NCBI GenBank assembly: GCA_963281155.1
Contig: CAUJLY010000004.1
Location: 2,480,001 to 2,544,000 of the forward strand
DNA length: 64,000 bases
Direction of reading: 5' to 3'
Origin: Rhabditophanes sp. KR3021
Taxonomy: Eukaryota; Nematoda; Chromadorea; Rhabditida; Alloionematidae
The position numbers were made by a program, and so were the translations under genes. Below the pieces are notes generated by a model that was given only the letters and a program-made list of their open reading frames with translations, was not told the DNA's origin and ran no database searches. Below are positions 11,052 through 22,773 of the stretch, piece by piece; within the stretch, counting starts at the first letter, position 1; each line of letters starts with the position of its first letter.

Positions 11052-12811
11052 TTAAACTGTTTCTTCGCATATTTGGGAGGTCCTATCAAATGTCGAAATT
11101 CCTAGAGCAACGGCCATATCTTGATCACTTTCATTCAATGGAAAATGTGTTGTACAGTCGTCCTCTTCTTTATTTTGATTAATATCGTCATATACTGAAT
11201 CAACATCGGATAAAAGCTCTTGGGTACTTGTGGAGTCTGTTGAGAATCGTGAGGTCAGTGATAGCGCATTATTCATCAGCAACTTTTTGTCTCTAGGCAG
11301 AATGTACAATTTTTCTGTATATAAAGGAATACTTGTTACATCAATTTCCAAGCACTCACTTTCAAAAATAATTATTATCTAGAAAAATATTTGAATACGT
11401 TAAATAGCAACTTACAACTCTCGGATCATTTAAATTAATACAACTTATCAATGTCGAGTAAACATCAGTATTTTGCTCCTCTTTATTAGTTTGGGGAATA
11501 AATAGAATTTTATCTACATTCTTTAAAGCATTTGATATCCATAAATGTTTATTTTTATGAATCTTTTTCGTGTCCCATTCGTCAAGAACCACCACGCATT
11601 TTTTATCTACCAGTTCCTTTGCCAATAAACAAGCTTCTTTATTTTTACTATGGATAAACAATATTTTTTGGTTTTCCATAATTTTTCCACATTTACTTCC
11701 TCTATATATCCAACTGCCATCGTTACTATCATCATCTCCAATTAATTTGCTTTTTTTTTTGTTTTTTCTTGTATTGGATTTCATTAATTTTGTCACAATT
11801 AGCAAGCATACAAAGACACTCATGACGCCAAAAATTAATCCAGCTATGCCCATAATTGTTAATAATACTTTACCAGATTCTTTTTCCACACTCCTTTCCG
11901 TAAATTGTTTATTAAAAGCAATCGGAGTTTTTAGCAAAATTAAATTACTCGTTTCTTCTAAACAGCCGCATGTCCAGTCGTCTTTAATACAAAGGCACAC
12001 TTTGTCAACAACACGATGTTTACTTGCAACAATTGTCGCTTTATAATAATTATCTGATAACAAATACTTAAATGAAACGACCCCGTTAAAATAATTATCA
12101 CCGTTAGATGATAACATATCTTTATGGATAAATTTGGTTTCGATTTTGCTCGTGTTTACATTCATTAAATCTATTTGATACTCTTCAATACAAAATTGTG
12201 ACGGTGCCCCAGAAAACGTTATGTTAATCATCTTTTTACGATCATCAATACGAATATTGTCAAATGATGGAGCCCACTGACTTGTAAAATGAGCTGCTCC
12301 AAAAACAATGTCTGCAGCCGAACATTTATTTGAATCGTCATATTCATGTACCATGTTTAGTTCATTTTCCAAGTCTCCAATCTTAATTGTGTAGTTGTTG
12401 CCAAAGTTAAAGTAGTTTTGAGCTGTTATCTTAATATCTTCTAGGGAATCGCTGTTTGTTTGGACAATTATTGTAAAATTCATACTTTCCTGACCATTAT
12501 TATATACAGAGACTGGAATATTCGGTAGATTGGATTTAATTTTAATTGAGACTTCTGATATGGCATCACCATTAAACGGATTAGTCTGAAGTAAATTAAT
12601 TTATTTTGTAGCATGCTGGACCTACTCTAATTACGAAACCTGTTGACATATCAGAAACATTTGCTCCATTTATTTTGAAGAAGTTCGCATTGAATGTATC
12701 CGCAACAATAGCAATACAATTAGGCTCACAAACGACCTTTTCGAATCGTTTGGTATCGCCAAAAGCAGTTAACATATGTAGTATACAAATTATACCTTGC
12801 CATTGTTTCAT
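11052..12811 (-). CDS. ilcr: IL-17 receptor-like SEFIR-domain receptor
   Basis: Type I membrane receptor. Exons 12811-12626, 12585-11416 and 11354-11052, 552 residues; a further in-frame ATG at 12865 would lengthen the N-terminus. Signal peptide MKQWQGIICILHMLTAFG; Cys-containing ectodomain with several N-glycosylation sites; TM helix at about 301-327 (VLLTIMGIAGLIFGVMSVFV); then a basic stop-transfer and a SEFIR domain: QKILFIHSKNKEACLLAKEL, VVLDEWD, ISNALKNVDKILFIPQTN. C. elegans uses two such receptors (ILCR-1, ILCR-2) with MALT1/ACTL-1 for IL-17 signalling in neurons. Which paralogue this is cannot be told. It sits in a four-gene minus-strand tandem. Confidence 0.85.
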
Positions 12812-13105
12812 ATCAAAAATGAACAAAGAGAATATATATAATTTTAATATTTTGCAAATAATCAATCAGCTGGTTTATTTAAAGGAACTAACTAACAGAA
12901 ATGATTTACGTATTCCGCCCTTTTTACCTGGAAGTGAGTTAAACATTTTTTAAGACACTTGATAGCTAAACAATCATATCAATTTCAAAATATTTTTAAA
13001 ATACTATTTTTAAATGATTAAATTACACCATTCTATTATGGGGTTAAATATTAATTTGAATAAATGATTGAGATATTTAAATGGTTCAGACTACGGACAT
13101 TCCGC

Positions 13106-13952
13106 TCAGCCAATACAGAAATTGTCTAGAGATATGGACGAATTTGACCCATATATGGAATCTTTTCTTTCTTTTACAGCTACATTCAAATCCGAGATAG
13201 CTTTATCATAATCGGTATCTTCGAGTGAACCAAATGTGGATGTTGATGCGTCAAAATCAAGAATTCTCTGTAGTTCTAGTGGCAAGGGTATTGTTTTTTC
13301 TAAATCAACTTGACCAGTGGGCTGAATTTTATAATTAATTTGGATTTCTTTTTCTATACCAAAAATAGCCACTCTTTCATGATAATTTTCCATTGAGAAT
13401 CCGTTTTCCGAGTTAAACCCGCAATTGCATTTCGATTTGGAATATCAGTATATGTTCTTGTGATAAATTGCGACCGTTGATTAGCTCTAAATTTGAGTTT
13501 AAATTACAAAAAAATGTTCAACTACTTACTTGCAAACCTTAATGTTAAATGTCATAGGAGTAAAGACATAAAAATTTGCTTTAGAAACGTTGACTACAAG
13601 ATATGAAAATACAACATTCTTAATCTTGAACACAGAACTGTATTTGTCCATGTCCCGTTCTACTTTAAAGGATTTATAGAATTTCACTTTCTTGTAACCA
13701 ACATTATTAGCTCTTCTTGCCTGCTTAGATGTACTAATAGTTTTGATATCCTTTAAGTAATTGAGTTGCAGTAATATCCTCATCATAGCAAACAACATAA
13801 ATGTCTGCATCAAAATATTGGAGTTTGGTAGTAGTACTATTTAATCGAAGAACATCCAGATTGGATATAATTCTAAACTCGTAGCTGCTCGAATTTGAGA
13901 TACACCCTGACACAACATTCGTCCATGAATACAACAACACAAAAACAGTCAT
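13106..13952 (-). CDS. unknown secreted protein
   Basis: Four exons reconstruct an open frame of 236 residues: 13952-13797 (or 13794), 13750-13530, 13486-13419 and 13371-13106, with introns of about 40-47 bases. What looks like two frameshifts disappears with these introns. The N-terminus is a signal peptide (MTVFVLLYSWTNVVSG); the middle is beta-like (FKIKNVVFSYLVVNV, FYVFTPMTFNIKV) and the end is acidic and Ser-rich (DASTSTFGSLEDTDYDKA). No transmembrane helix follows. I do not recognise the family. It starts 65 bases after the YJU2B stop codon, which suggests co-transcription. Confidence 0.55.
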
Positions 13953-13977
13953 CTTTCAAAAAATAAATGACTTTATT
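13953..13977 (-). promoter_or_regulatory. putative poly(A) signal and trans-splice acceptor between two genes
   Basis: Within the 65-base gap between YJU2B and the unknown secreted-protein gene, the minus strand carries AATAAA (13972-13977) and then a T-rich run ending in AG immediately before the ATG (ATTTTTTGAAAG|ATG). This arrangement is what nematode operons use for 3' processing plus spliced-leader addition. Inference only. Confidence 0.45.
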
Positions 13978-14017
13978 AAGGATAATGAATACAAAAATTT
14001 TAATAGCTAAATGCAAA

Positions 14018-14948
14018 TTATTTAGAAACATTTGATTTAAGAGTCGGTTTTGGCTTGATAACACTTAGTAACAATTTCTTTTGTGAATTTAGTTCTACTT
14101 TAGTTCTCTTTTTTGCAATTGAGGTTGAAGATTGGATCATTTTTTGTAATGATGATTTGCTCGAACCAGCTTCTGGCTGATAAGCTTGTGCGAAAGAACG
14201 ACCACGCATTAGTTTTTTTGTCATCTCAACGATTTCAGGTGTTTCGTCCGCCAATTTGACATTTCCTAATCCGATTGAACTTCGAAATCCAATATCTGCT
14301 TCGGCAAGTGACTTTATCTTTTCTTTTTCGGTTCTAAATTCTAGCCTTGCTAAACTATTAACCCTGAAATCATCTTTGAATGGATCTTTACTTTTCTTTA
14401 AGACACTCAGTCTTTTATCATTTGTTTCACTTTTCTTTTTGTCATCATGAACATGCTGTAATTTTAGCATAGCATCGTTATCTAATTTTTGACCCATTTC
14501 TCGATCCACAGGTTCTAAATTTGCAATTTCGGAGGGATCAAATCTTTTCTCTTGCCTCCTTGCACCCGAAACAATTGCATAATCGAAATTCTTAGGATCC
14601 GTTCTAATCACATAATGTGTATCACAGTACATACATTTCATATCAAATTCAAAAATTGGCGTTGTATAATACTTTCCAACTTTCTTTTTTTCAGCATTAA
14701 ATCGGACTCTAGAAAATAATTATTATTCTGATTGAATTGTTGTTAACCTACCCCATCGCTACATGACTTTCACATCCAGCACACCAAATATTGTATGGCA
14801 TTTCAAAGCGAATTACCAATATTCCTTGCTTTATCTTTTTAGCTCTTTCTCGAAGAGCATGGGTTCCATGGTAAGCATTTAGAGAGCTGTGCTTTTTATA
14901 GTCAAAATCTGGAGGGTAATACTTTAGTTGACCTTTCCTCTCACCCAT
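14018..14948 (-). CDS. ccdc130: YJU2B / CCDC130-type splicing factor
   Basis: Spliceosome-associated protein of the CWC16/YJU2 family. Exons 14948-14752 and 14708-14018, 295 residues. The conserved N-terminal block is clear: MGERKGQLKYYPPDFDYKKH, LNAYHGTHALRERA, then four Cys of the zinc site (IWCAGC .. MKCMYC), GVRFNAEKKKVGKYYTTPIF, and HYVIRTDPKNFDYAIVSGAR, QEKRF. The following region is charged with coiled-coil character (KLQHVHDDKKKSETNDKRL), and the C-terminus is Lys/Ser-rich. The arrangement matches CCDC130/YJU2B better than YJU2 itself. It is the most upstream gene of the minus-strand tandem. Confidence 0.9.
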
Positions 14949-15163
14949 TCTTTAATATTAGAATTTAAACCTTTTGGTGATTTTTAAGTTTGAACGTGTA
15001 ATTCAAATTGAGATATGGCTCCCACTAATTAGAGTACAGGATCAATCAACGTTTCCACGAACAATCAGACAGACACCCGTTAAATACCTTTTTTATAAAA
15101 ACTGATGAATATCCAGGCAGATGTAATAAGATTATTTGCAACACAATATAAAACTATAAGGAT

Positions 15164-15319
15164 ATGATGAGTTTAATGACGGAATTTGTTAAGCAAACCT
15201 TATCTATACAGACGATTTGGCTAGGGTTGTTTGTAATAATCTTTTCGATAGTAATTTCCTTTATCTGGAAAAGCCTAAAACATATAGAAGTTAATAATGT
15301 TGTGCAATTTAGTATCTAA
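15164..15319 (+). CDS. possible 51-residue membrane micropeptide
   Basis: An ORF starting with two ATG codons encodes a short polar N-terminus and a single hydrophobic helix (IWLGLFVIIFSIVISFIW) followed by a short basic/polar tail (KSLKHIEVNNVVQFSI). Size and layout resemble small regulatory membrane peptides, but I cannot place it in a family. It stands alone between YJU2B and the glucuronosyltransferase. Confidence 0.4.
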   Translation: MMSLMTEFVKQTLSIQTIWLGLFVIIFSIVISFIWKSLKHIEVNNVVQFSI

Positions 15320-15449
15320 ATAAATTATCCCGGATTAGTCAACAATTCACTATAATAAATTAACTATTTCAAATATCTAAAATAAACAATTGGTATTTGA
15401 TTATTTTACAAGATTCGAAAAAGCAGCAAATTAATAAAGGTTTTATTGT

Positions 15450-15620
15450 ATTAAAGATGTGGTGCCAGTCAAAAGAAATAATATTGAGTATATCCTCATT
15501 GACAATCTAAGACACCTCATCAACTTGGATTTTGTCAAGCCTTCATACAAAGAAATCCATCACATGCTTCCAATAATGAATGGTAAAGCCTATGATCTTC
15601 TTCTCGACTACTTTTCAAGC
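15450..15620 (+). pseudogene. repeated ORF remnant, family C copy 1
   Basis: The stretch KMWCQSKEI, IEYILIDNLRHLINLDFV and YKEIHHMLPIMNGKAYDLLL aligns with [29 protein letters not shown] and [19 protein letters not shown] in the unc-2 intron (44.7-45.1 kb, minus). A frame change is needed near the start. It is a fragment of a multi-copy sequence of unknown function. Confidence 0.45.
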
Positions 15621-15809
15621 TAAATATAATATTAAATGCGTTGATTGCAGTGAATTTTTAAAAGATCTTTAATTTTAAATTCAATAAATCCAATCTTACA
15701 CATAATTAAATCTGAAAGTAAATTAATTGAATGTAACTAGAAGATATGAAATATGTAACTAAACAATCATTAAAAAAACAATAATTTGAATATTTATTAT
15801 CCTAACAAT

Positions 15810-16898
15810 TCAAAACACCGCATCATCCGAAGCGTCTCCATTTATTTTATTTATTGCTTGCTTTGAAGGAAGATATTTCTCCGTCCTTGTATGCCATACG
15901 TACACTTTTGAACAATTTTGTGCTTTTGGCTCGAAAGATTCAAAATCTATTTCCAAATCTTGGATAAAACTCGATTCCTGTAAGCCAACAGCTGTTTCAT
16001 ACCTAAACTTTACCTCTGGATGGTTTAAAATAGTCGTTACATTTAATGCAAACCCAGCAAAGTCCATTGGAACGTATCTTTCTGGTTTCCAAATCGAATT
16101 AAAGCCCGTAATTTTTCCTCCACTAACTATTGGACCTTCTGCAAGTAATCCACCCACAATTCCAACAGGCCAGAGTCCAATGTTGGATATGTTTCTCATT
16201 TCTCTAAATAGAGCTAAGTCATACGTATTATCGTCATCGCCGAAATACAAAACTGCATTATTATTTTTGATGTAATTAATTCTAACCCATTCTAATGCAA
16301 TATTTCGTTGACTAATCCCCCTAGGGAACTTCCAATTGGGGTCTTTGTTCTTTAATTTAAACTGTTCAGGTGTTTTTGCCGCTAAATATACAAATGGAAT
16401 TTTGGTGCCTTCTAAAAATTCTTCCACCTTATAATTTGTTATAGTATCGTCCTCAACGACTATCCATAGAAGATTTGAAATGTGCGACAACGTTTGAGAT
16501 AATCTTACTAAATCTGCTTTTTGAGTATATCTCTTGTAAGTCGGAGTCACAAAGAGTATTGTTCCTTTGGAAGAATCTATTTTCTTCTGACAATGGAGAG
16601 ATTTAAATCTATAAACAATTATTGCTGCAATAAGTTTAATATGGACTTACCGCTTTTCTTTCTTTTCGATTTCATAATTAAGCCTGAATAACTGCCTTTC
16701 ACTGTCAGCTAACTTTAATTTGAGCTCGCCTTCCTTGAACTTCAATTGAAACATTTCTTCGGCAAGATTATCTTTCTCCTCGTAAATAAAACCCATTTCA
16801 TACTTAGCATAAGTAATCAAAATTATTGCTAACAATGCCACAGCCAATAACGAATTAAAACAAACTGTTTTAAAGAACCTCAACTGACGTAGCGACAT
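15810..16898 (-). CDS. beta-1,3-glucuronosyltransferase (GT43)
   Basis: Golgi type II enzyme that transfers glucuronic acid from UDP-GlcA to galactose, as in the glycosaminoglycan linker region. Exons 16898-16651 and 16608-15810, 348 residues. A membrane anchor (SLLAVALLAIILITYAKY) and a charged coiled-coil stem precede the catalytic domain, which begins LFVTPTYKRYTQKADLVRLS and continues with LLWIVVEDD, the DXD motif LYFGDDDNTYDL (Asp about 206-208), VGGLLAEGPIVSGGKITGFN, DFAGFALN, the probable catalytic Glu in LQESSFIQDL, and VYVWHTRTEK. Whether it is the linker enzyme (GlcAT-I; C. elegans SQV-8) or a GlcAT-P/S relative cannot be decided by eye. Confidence 0.9.
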
Positions 16899-17133
16899 TT
16901 TATTAATTCATCTGCCAACATTATACGTGTGCTACTTTCATCTATCCAATTTTAGCCACAAATGTAACGGGATGTAACGCAATAAAAATGTAGATATTTA
17001 AAAACATCTCTTAAGATGCGTAATCCCAACCTCGAGTTTGTTTACTTTCACGACAAGACAACGGTATTTATATATATGCATATAAACAACAATAATTTCA
17101 CTATAACTTTATTGTGATCAAATCATTTTAAAG
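16899..17133. promoter_or_regulatory. shared divergent promoter region
   Basis: 235 bases separate the starts of the glucuronosyltransferase (-) and SECp43 (+). It must hold both 5' regions. I see no distinctive motif beyond AT-rich runs (TATATATGCATATAAAC near 17070). Confidence 0.35.
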
Positions 17134-19514
17134 ATGCACAACCAAATTCATACTTCAATGTATGTCCAAACTATTCCTCCTGTTAATTTAGCTAATCCAA
17201 TGGCTATGGCCAACTTTCAAAGTACTATATCCTATCAGCAACCGCAACGTGTTCAACCTGACTTATATGCTAATAATCCTATGCCAGCCATTTCAAATGA
17301 AAATAAAACTCTATGGATGGGAGATATTTTGCAGGTATTTTTACAATATAAAACATAAAATACATTAAAAATGATTTAATAAAGAAAGACAAAAAAGTAA
17401 TTAACAATAAATGTCCCTAAATCCTGCGTGAGTATGCTCTTTTCCTAAACAACAATTACAAATGCTCATTGCATGTTTTTTGTAGTGTCCACCCAATGAT
17501 CTGCCAGCATTAGCCATAGATGCATAAGCACCTAATACTCCCCACACGGAATTGCACCAATATGCCCTATTTTCGTCAGAATAAGTTTGATTCCCAACTG
17601 TTGTTACCCATCGCAGTTGCCCATTCTGTTCTCAAATCGGTTTTCAAGTATGTAATCCATTCTACTTTTGTTTCTTGATTGGCGGTAAAAATCTCATCAA
17701 CCATTCGACGAATATATTCTCTTATATTTTTTCTCGAAAAAGTTGCCGAGCATTCCCAATACTCGTCCCATTAAAACTTGATAGCGAGTTTTCGGACCTT
17801 TATGGACATAGTACTTGAACACTTCCCCAGGAAGCATTTGGAAGTGTTTTGGATTTCTTGCTCTGTGCTTGAAAAGACCAGTTCGATGGGATGGTGCATT
17901 TGTTGGCTTGAGTTCATCCATTCAATATTTGTTGCTTCGTTGTTGAGCTTGTCACCATCTTTGTGGTTGACTGAGTAGAATATATCCATCTAGCAGTCCA
18001 TAGACTCATCGGACATATTAGCGTTCTCACACAAATACTTTTTTGCGAAAGTACAAATATATTGAATATATCTATACTTTTCGTATCATTTATTTGTCAA
18101 GATTAATAGTATTTTTTCACAGAAATATCAATCATATGTTTGTTGAAATATTGTGTGTATTCTCAAGTTAGGCATTTGGTATTGAAAAATTTATTAGAAA
18201 CAAAAGGTAAATGAAATTTAAATATAAGACATTTCTTCTTCGGGAAATTATTCAATAGTTGTTCATCATTATAAATAATCTCTAATCTTGAAATCTCATT
18301 TGAGCCATTAATAGTACCGTTCATCGTTTTGGAATCAAAAATAGTATCTCTAAAAATATCGGAGATATTAACTGACATCATAATAAAAGAAATTGTCCTT
18401 AAGTAAGTTGTTGTATTAATGAACTGTGATTATAAATAAAATTAGGTAACGTGCTGTTAAATAAAATGAGCAGATATTTTTCAATCAAACTATATAAAAT
18501 CAAAGAAAGCCAAAATCTAAGAATTCGTATTTTTTATCAATAACATGTATTTCATATTTTTCATTTAGGGGTGGAATGAGGCAGCCATTCATGATATTTT
18601 TAATCGAATTGGTACAAAAATTGAAAACTTGAAATTGGTGAATGATCCCACAAACAATGTGAAGGTAAATTTAATTTACTCATAATTCAATTAGTTCATC
18701 AATTTAGAAAAGTGGCTATGCATTCGTACGTTTCCATTCTGCAGAAATTGCTCGTATGCTGATGCTCGAGATTAATGGAACAGATATTCCTGGCATGGAT
18801 CCTCCAATTAGATTTAATTTGTCCTTTGCTAATTCTAATTCTCAGCCGCAAAAGGAATTCAATTTGCTAGTTTCGGATTTACCGCCAAACTTTACCGATG
18901 CTGAATTATTTAGGTTGTTTGGCAGAAAATATATCAGTTGTAGAGGAGCAAAAATTTTAAGACATGAAGATGGTTCTTCCAAATGTATGGGATTCATTAG
19001 ATTCTCAGATGAAAATGAACAAACCAGAGCTTATATTGAAATGAAAGAACACAGAATCGGTAATCACATTATTAATTTAAAAGTCCCGGGTCTGAACAGA
19101 GGTAATGGAAGGAACCATGACAGACATTATAACAATTCCAGAGATGATGATAGAAACAGAATTAACGATCGTAAAAGACCCGCAAAATACGATAAGCACT
19201 TTGGTATTGAAGATAAAAGATTTCATGTCTCCTTCGACAAGGGGAAGGTTGAAGGAATCAGACAGTTTGATGATTACGACAGTAGAATGGCTAATGCGAA
19301 GATGAATAGTTTAGATTCGTTCTTCGTTGAGAAGAGACTCAGGTTAAGATTCACTCACGATTATTTTCAATTGTGTGATGAAGAAAACGAAGGAGAAGAC
19401 CAAACATCTGATACTGATAAAGAAAAGGAAGTCAAAGATGAATTAAATGAGGATAGCGATGTTCCCAACGTCGATTCGCTCAAAAATGAAGTAGACATAG
19501 ACGATTCTTTGTAA
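17134..19514 (+). CDS. TRNAU1AP: tRNA selenocysteine 1-associated protein (SECp43)
   Basis: RNA-binding protein linked to selenocysteine tRNA and spliceosomal U1. Exons 17134-17334, 18569-18664 and 18708-19514, 367 residues. After a Pro/Gln-rich leader come two RRMs: the first begins KTLWMGD and ends KSGYAFVRFHSAEIARMLML; the second is FNLLVSDLPPNFTDAELFRL, CRGAKILRHEDGSSKCMGFI, RFSDENEQTRAY. Both the 'LWMGD' and 'GYAFVRF' signatures are typical of SECp43/ NAM8-type proteins. The C-terminus is Asp/Arg-rich, then acidic. Intron 1 (1.2 kb) contains an antisense HNH-endonuclease pseudogene. Confidence 0.85.
17401..17989 (-). pseudogene. HNH / NUMOD1 homing-endonuclease-like pseudogene, copy 1
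   Basis: In SECp43 intron 1, on the opposite strand. It reads VNHKDGDKLNN followed by NIEWMNSSQQMHH, an almost perfect HNH_3 core (normally V-N-H-x-D-G-x-K-x-N-N then NLEWVT..EN..H) with the key His present. Frame changes follow, then the end reads VWGVLGAYASMANAGRSLGG, AMSICNCCLGKEHTHAGF and FRDIY: the NUMOD1 DNA-binding repeat (Y-x-S-x-x-x-A...I-x-x-C-x-x-G-K-x-x-T-A-G-F-x-W-x-Y). At least two frameshifts make it non-functional as read. The NUMOD4 part is not seen here. Confidence 0.7.
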
Positions 19515-20239
19515 ATATGTGTATTTATTGTATTATTTAAGTTTGATTATTTTTATATTATTATTTACTTTGAATCTGTTAATAAAATGACACTTTCCGA
19601 GTATAAAAAGATCTTTTGTATGTTTAAAGATAACAATAAAATGTAAAGTACAAGTGTATGCACTTGTTAACAATTATTCAACGGTCAAGTATCTAGATAT
19701 TTTATCATCAATCAAACCTAGTAAATCAACTAAAATATGTCCCAATTTTGTGCGACATTTGTGCTCTAACATTCATATTATTCTGTACAAATATATTAGG
19801 TTTCTTCTTTTCCGCCTTTTCTGTTTGACTAAGGTTCTTATCAAACAAATATGACAATATTACACACCGTGCTATCGACTGATTTAGATTAAAGTTTAAC
19901 ATCCTTTTTATCGACTTCAACAATAGTTCATACCCGACTAGGGAAAAACATTTCATTTAAATACTAACAATCGACATGAAATCTTTATGACGCTTCAGAG
20001 ACAATATGAAAAACAGATAAATGTATGAACATAAGTCTATGTTTGTGCACATTTTTACATACCTAGTTATGTATGCTCTTTGAATTTAATATTTTTATAA
20101 CGCAGAACAAGTCATTTGATTACTACTACTCAGAGACCACATAGCAACGCTATACACAACTACCACTTTTAAATGTTTCATATTTAGTGAACAAGTTATT
20201 TTAAATTATTGACATATAATATTTTCATACTAAACATTA
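19515..20239. other. intergenic region
   Basis: AT-rich spacer with an AATAAA signal (about 19579) for SECp43. I see no gene. Confidence 0.5.
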
Positions 20240-21739
20240 ATGGATTTACGGGAGAGTTGTCTAGTGTGCCAGGTTAAGACCCAAGGCGTCCATAACAGCG
20301 TCAATAGGTATTGTATATGAATTATGTAATGATTATTAATATATTTTTTAGTTGCCGGGCGTGCAGGTAGTTTGAATTGTAATCATATGAGCATTTTAAA
20401 TAAATGCTTGACATGTTTCAGTAGTTTCTTTAGACGCAGTGTCAATTCAAATGCTGTTTATAAATGTAGACGAGGCACTAAAAATTGCCAGATCAAAACA
20501 GGTATGCTTAGTGGTTGATGATATTTTATATTTATTTGTCTTTTAAACTTGAAGAAGAAAAGTTAATATGCAGATATTGTAGATATGAAAAGGTTGGTAG
20601 GTTCCATATTTTTGTTAATCCAAACTTTTCCTTTGGTTCACATTATAATTTTGTGCCAGAAGTATACTTTTGCTCACAATTTAATTTAATATTCCATAAA
20701 TAATTTGTAGTGTAAACAAGCCGGAATGGTATTAAAAAAAGTAATAAATCCTAAGTCGGACTCAGAGCGGCGATTACCTAAAGAAGAACCTCATTCTACT
20801 ACCAGCAGTAGTAATACTCCTAATACTCCTCCAACATTTTCCGGTCACATTGAACCCACCTTCTCTGTACAAAACAACACAATTATTTATGATTTAAAAT
20901 TAACAATTGCACAGATAAAAGAAATATTTGCAAGACCTATGTACGGATCAACTCATTCCAATGGAATTCAATTAACGTGTCTTCAAAAAACGCTCCAATC
21001 ACTTAGATTCTTTGACGAGCAAATGTCTTATACAAGGAATGAAAAAGATATCACAATTACACAAAAATTTGAATTTAAAAAATGGTTAGGTCACTGGGAG
21101 AAATATCTGATCGCGGCAGCTCAAATGCTAATGCATATCCCACAATTCGTTGAACTTTATCCGGATGAAAGATTTAGTTTATTCAAACATTTTTGGCCAA
21201 TATTTTTTGTTCTAATAAGAGTTCAAAACTCTCTCTTAATATTTGGTTTTAACAATCCTGACTTTGCTTTACTATCTGGAGAAACTACTGCTCATCGTTT
21301 GGAACCAATGATTTTAATAGACGATAACATATCATCGGAAGTTTCATCTAAACTAGCTGATTTATTCAAACCCTCTTTTTCCTTTCTAATAGAATTCGTT
21401 TTATTTCCTATGAAATCGCTCGTCTTAGATCAGACGGAAATGGCATATATCATTCTACAAATACTATTCACAAGAAAAAGCTTGTGTGGTATGAGAGATA
21501 ATTTAACAGAATATCATGAGCGGATATTAAGAATGGCTTGCAATGAACTACATGCCTATTACTCAACAAATTCACAAAAGGACAATTATGTATTTAGACT
21601 AGTTGAAATGACGAAATTAACAGCGGCTGTCCGGGAACACAATACTCGCGAGAAAGATCTAATGCTACTAGCTCGTGTTTTTAAAGTTTTCGACTGTACT
21701 ATATTTGATTCTGAACTTAGCGCAACTTATGATGAATAA
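20240..21739 (+). CDS. nhr: nuclear hormone receptor, divergent nematode type
   Basis: Ligand-regulated transcription factor. Exons 20240-20307, 20352-20366 (15 bases), 20422-20501, 20555-20592 and 20711-21739, 409 residues. The DNA-binding domain starts at residue 5 (CLVCQVKTQGVHNSV) with the first zinc module, CRACSSFFRRSV as P-box region, the second module (YKCRRGTKNC) and ICRYCRYEKCKQAGM, the hallmark layout of nematode supplementary nuclear receptors. A Ser/Thr/Pro hinge precedes a helical ligand-binding domain with WLGHWEKYLIAAAQMLMHI (helix 3) and a phenylalanine-rich centre. The subfamily cannot be assigned. The stop lies 54 bases before the next gene on the same strand. Confidence 0.85.
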
Positions 21740-21793
21740 TTTAAATTTAATCGTTTTATAAATAATTAAATTTTAATTTTACCTTTCTATTTA

Positions 21794-22773
21794 ATGAACC
21801 TATTAATATTAATGTTTCACTTAAACATGTTAATCCATCACATGTTCTTCATTTACTTAATCACGGCAATCCAGGCAAATCGTAACATCCTACAAATGCC
21901 TCCTTTATCTCCATTTCTGCCACAACCTTTTCTTGGATTTAAAGGTCTTAAAAGAAATACAAGCTCAGACACAACTGTAAATATTGCCAATCACAAAGCA
22001 ACATTTTATCCTCTTGGACGTTCCTTTGAATTAAGTTGCCAGTCAATGGAGATTGCCATGAAAAACGAACAAACTATTAAGAATGTTGCCTGGACATTTA
22101 CAGCCCTGGACAGCGTTACTTCTACTAAAATAGGACTAATAAATCAAGGGTAGGCAATAGAACTTAAATACTTTAAAATTTACATTTTAGTCGCTTTTAT
22201 CATGCTCAAAATTATACTCTGACTGGCCATTTTCTTCAAGAAGATGATGAGGGATATTACACGTGTCATGTTTTAACAGAATCAGATTTGGAATTTGCGT
22301 CAAGATACGATGTTTACATTCAAGATTGTGGAGACCCAGAGTTCGAGCTGAAAACATATAGGAACTTCCTAAATCCTTGCTTATATGGGGAATGCTACAT
22401 AGATTATTTCGAATCAGAGACAGTAAAAAATCCACAACTAAAATTCAATATGTTAATATGTAAATGTTCACAAGATTTTACGGGAGAATTTTGCGATGAA
22501 ACAAAGAAAGGTTATTGGATGAGAATGTTTATGATGTATTTGCCAATATTTCTGACCATAAACTTATTTATCTTGGCCATAATTATCAGCTTGTGTTATC
22601 ATTACTTTAATTCGAGTATAAGATATGCAATTGAAGAAGTTTTACCTGATAAATGGGATGCGGAATATGTGGAAAATTTAACCTCGATTATTCCTCATGA
22701 TTCTAGTGACATAGTCTCTCCTGTAAGAAGCCCTGAAAAAGATCTTGGCGATACTCATCGAGCAAAGGATTAA
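21794..22773 (+). CDS. Ig-EGF transmembrane protein (neuregulin/IGEG-like)
   Basis: Type I membrane protein. Exons 21794-22149 and 22191-22773, 312 residues. Signal peptide (to about residue 28), a short Pro-rich linker, one Ig domain (FELSCQSM ... VAWTF ... EDDEGYYTCHV), one EGF module (NPCLYGECYI ... LICKCSQDFTGEFC), a TM helix (MMYLPIFLTINLFILAIIIS), and a cytoplasmic tail with repeated Ser-Pro sites. The Ig + EGF + TM order matches neuregulin-type ErbB ligands and the C. elegans igeg genes. A ligand role is inference. The 54-base gap to the upstream nuclear receptor suggests an operon. Confidence 0.7.

Noticed and set aside
13526..13952. Frameshifted pseudogene
   Set aside because: Two introns of 41-47 bases with GT and AG ends restore one frame, matching the intron size of neighbouring genes.
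17401..17989. Bacterial or phage contamination of the assembly
   Set aside because: The HNH copies are embedded between verified exons of nematode genes, have the same AT content and are degraded.
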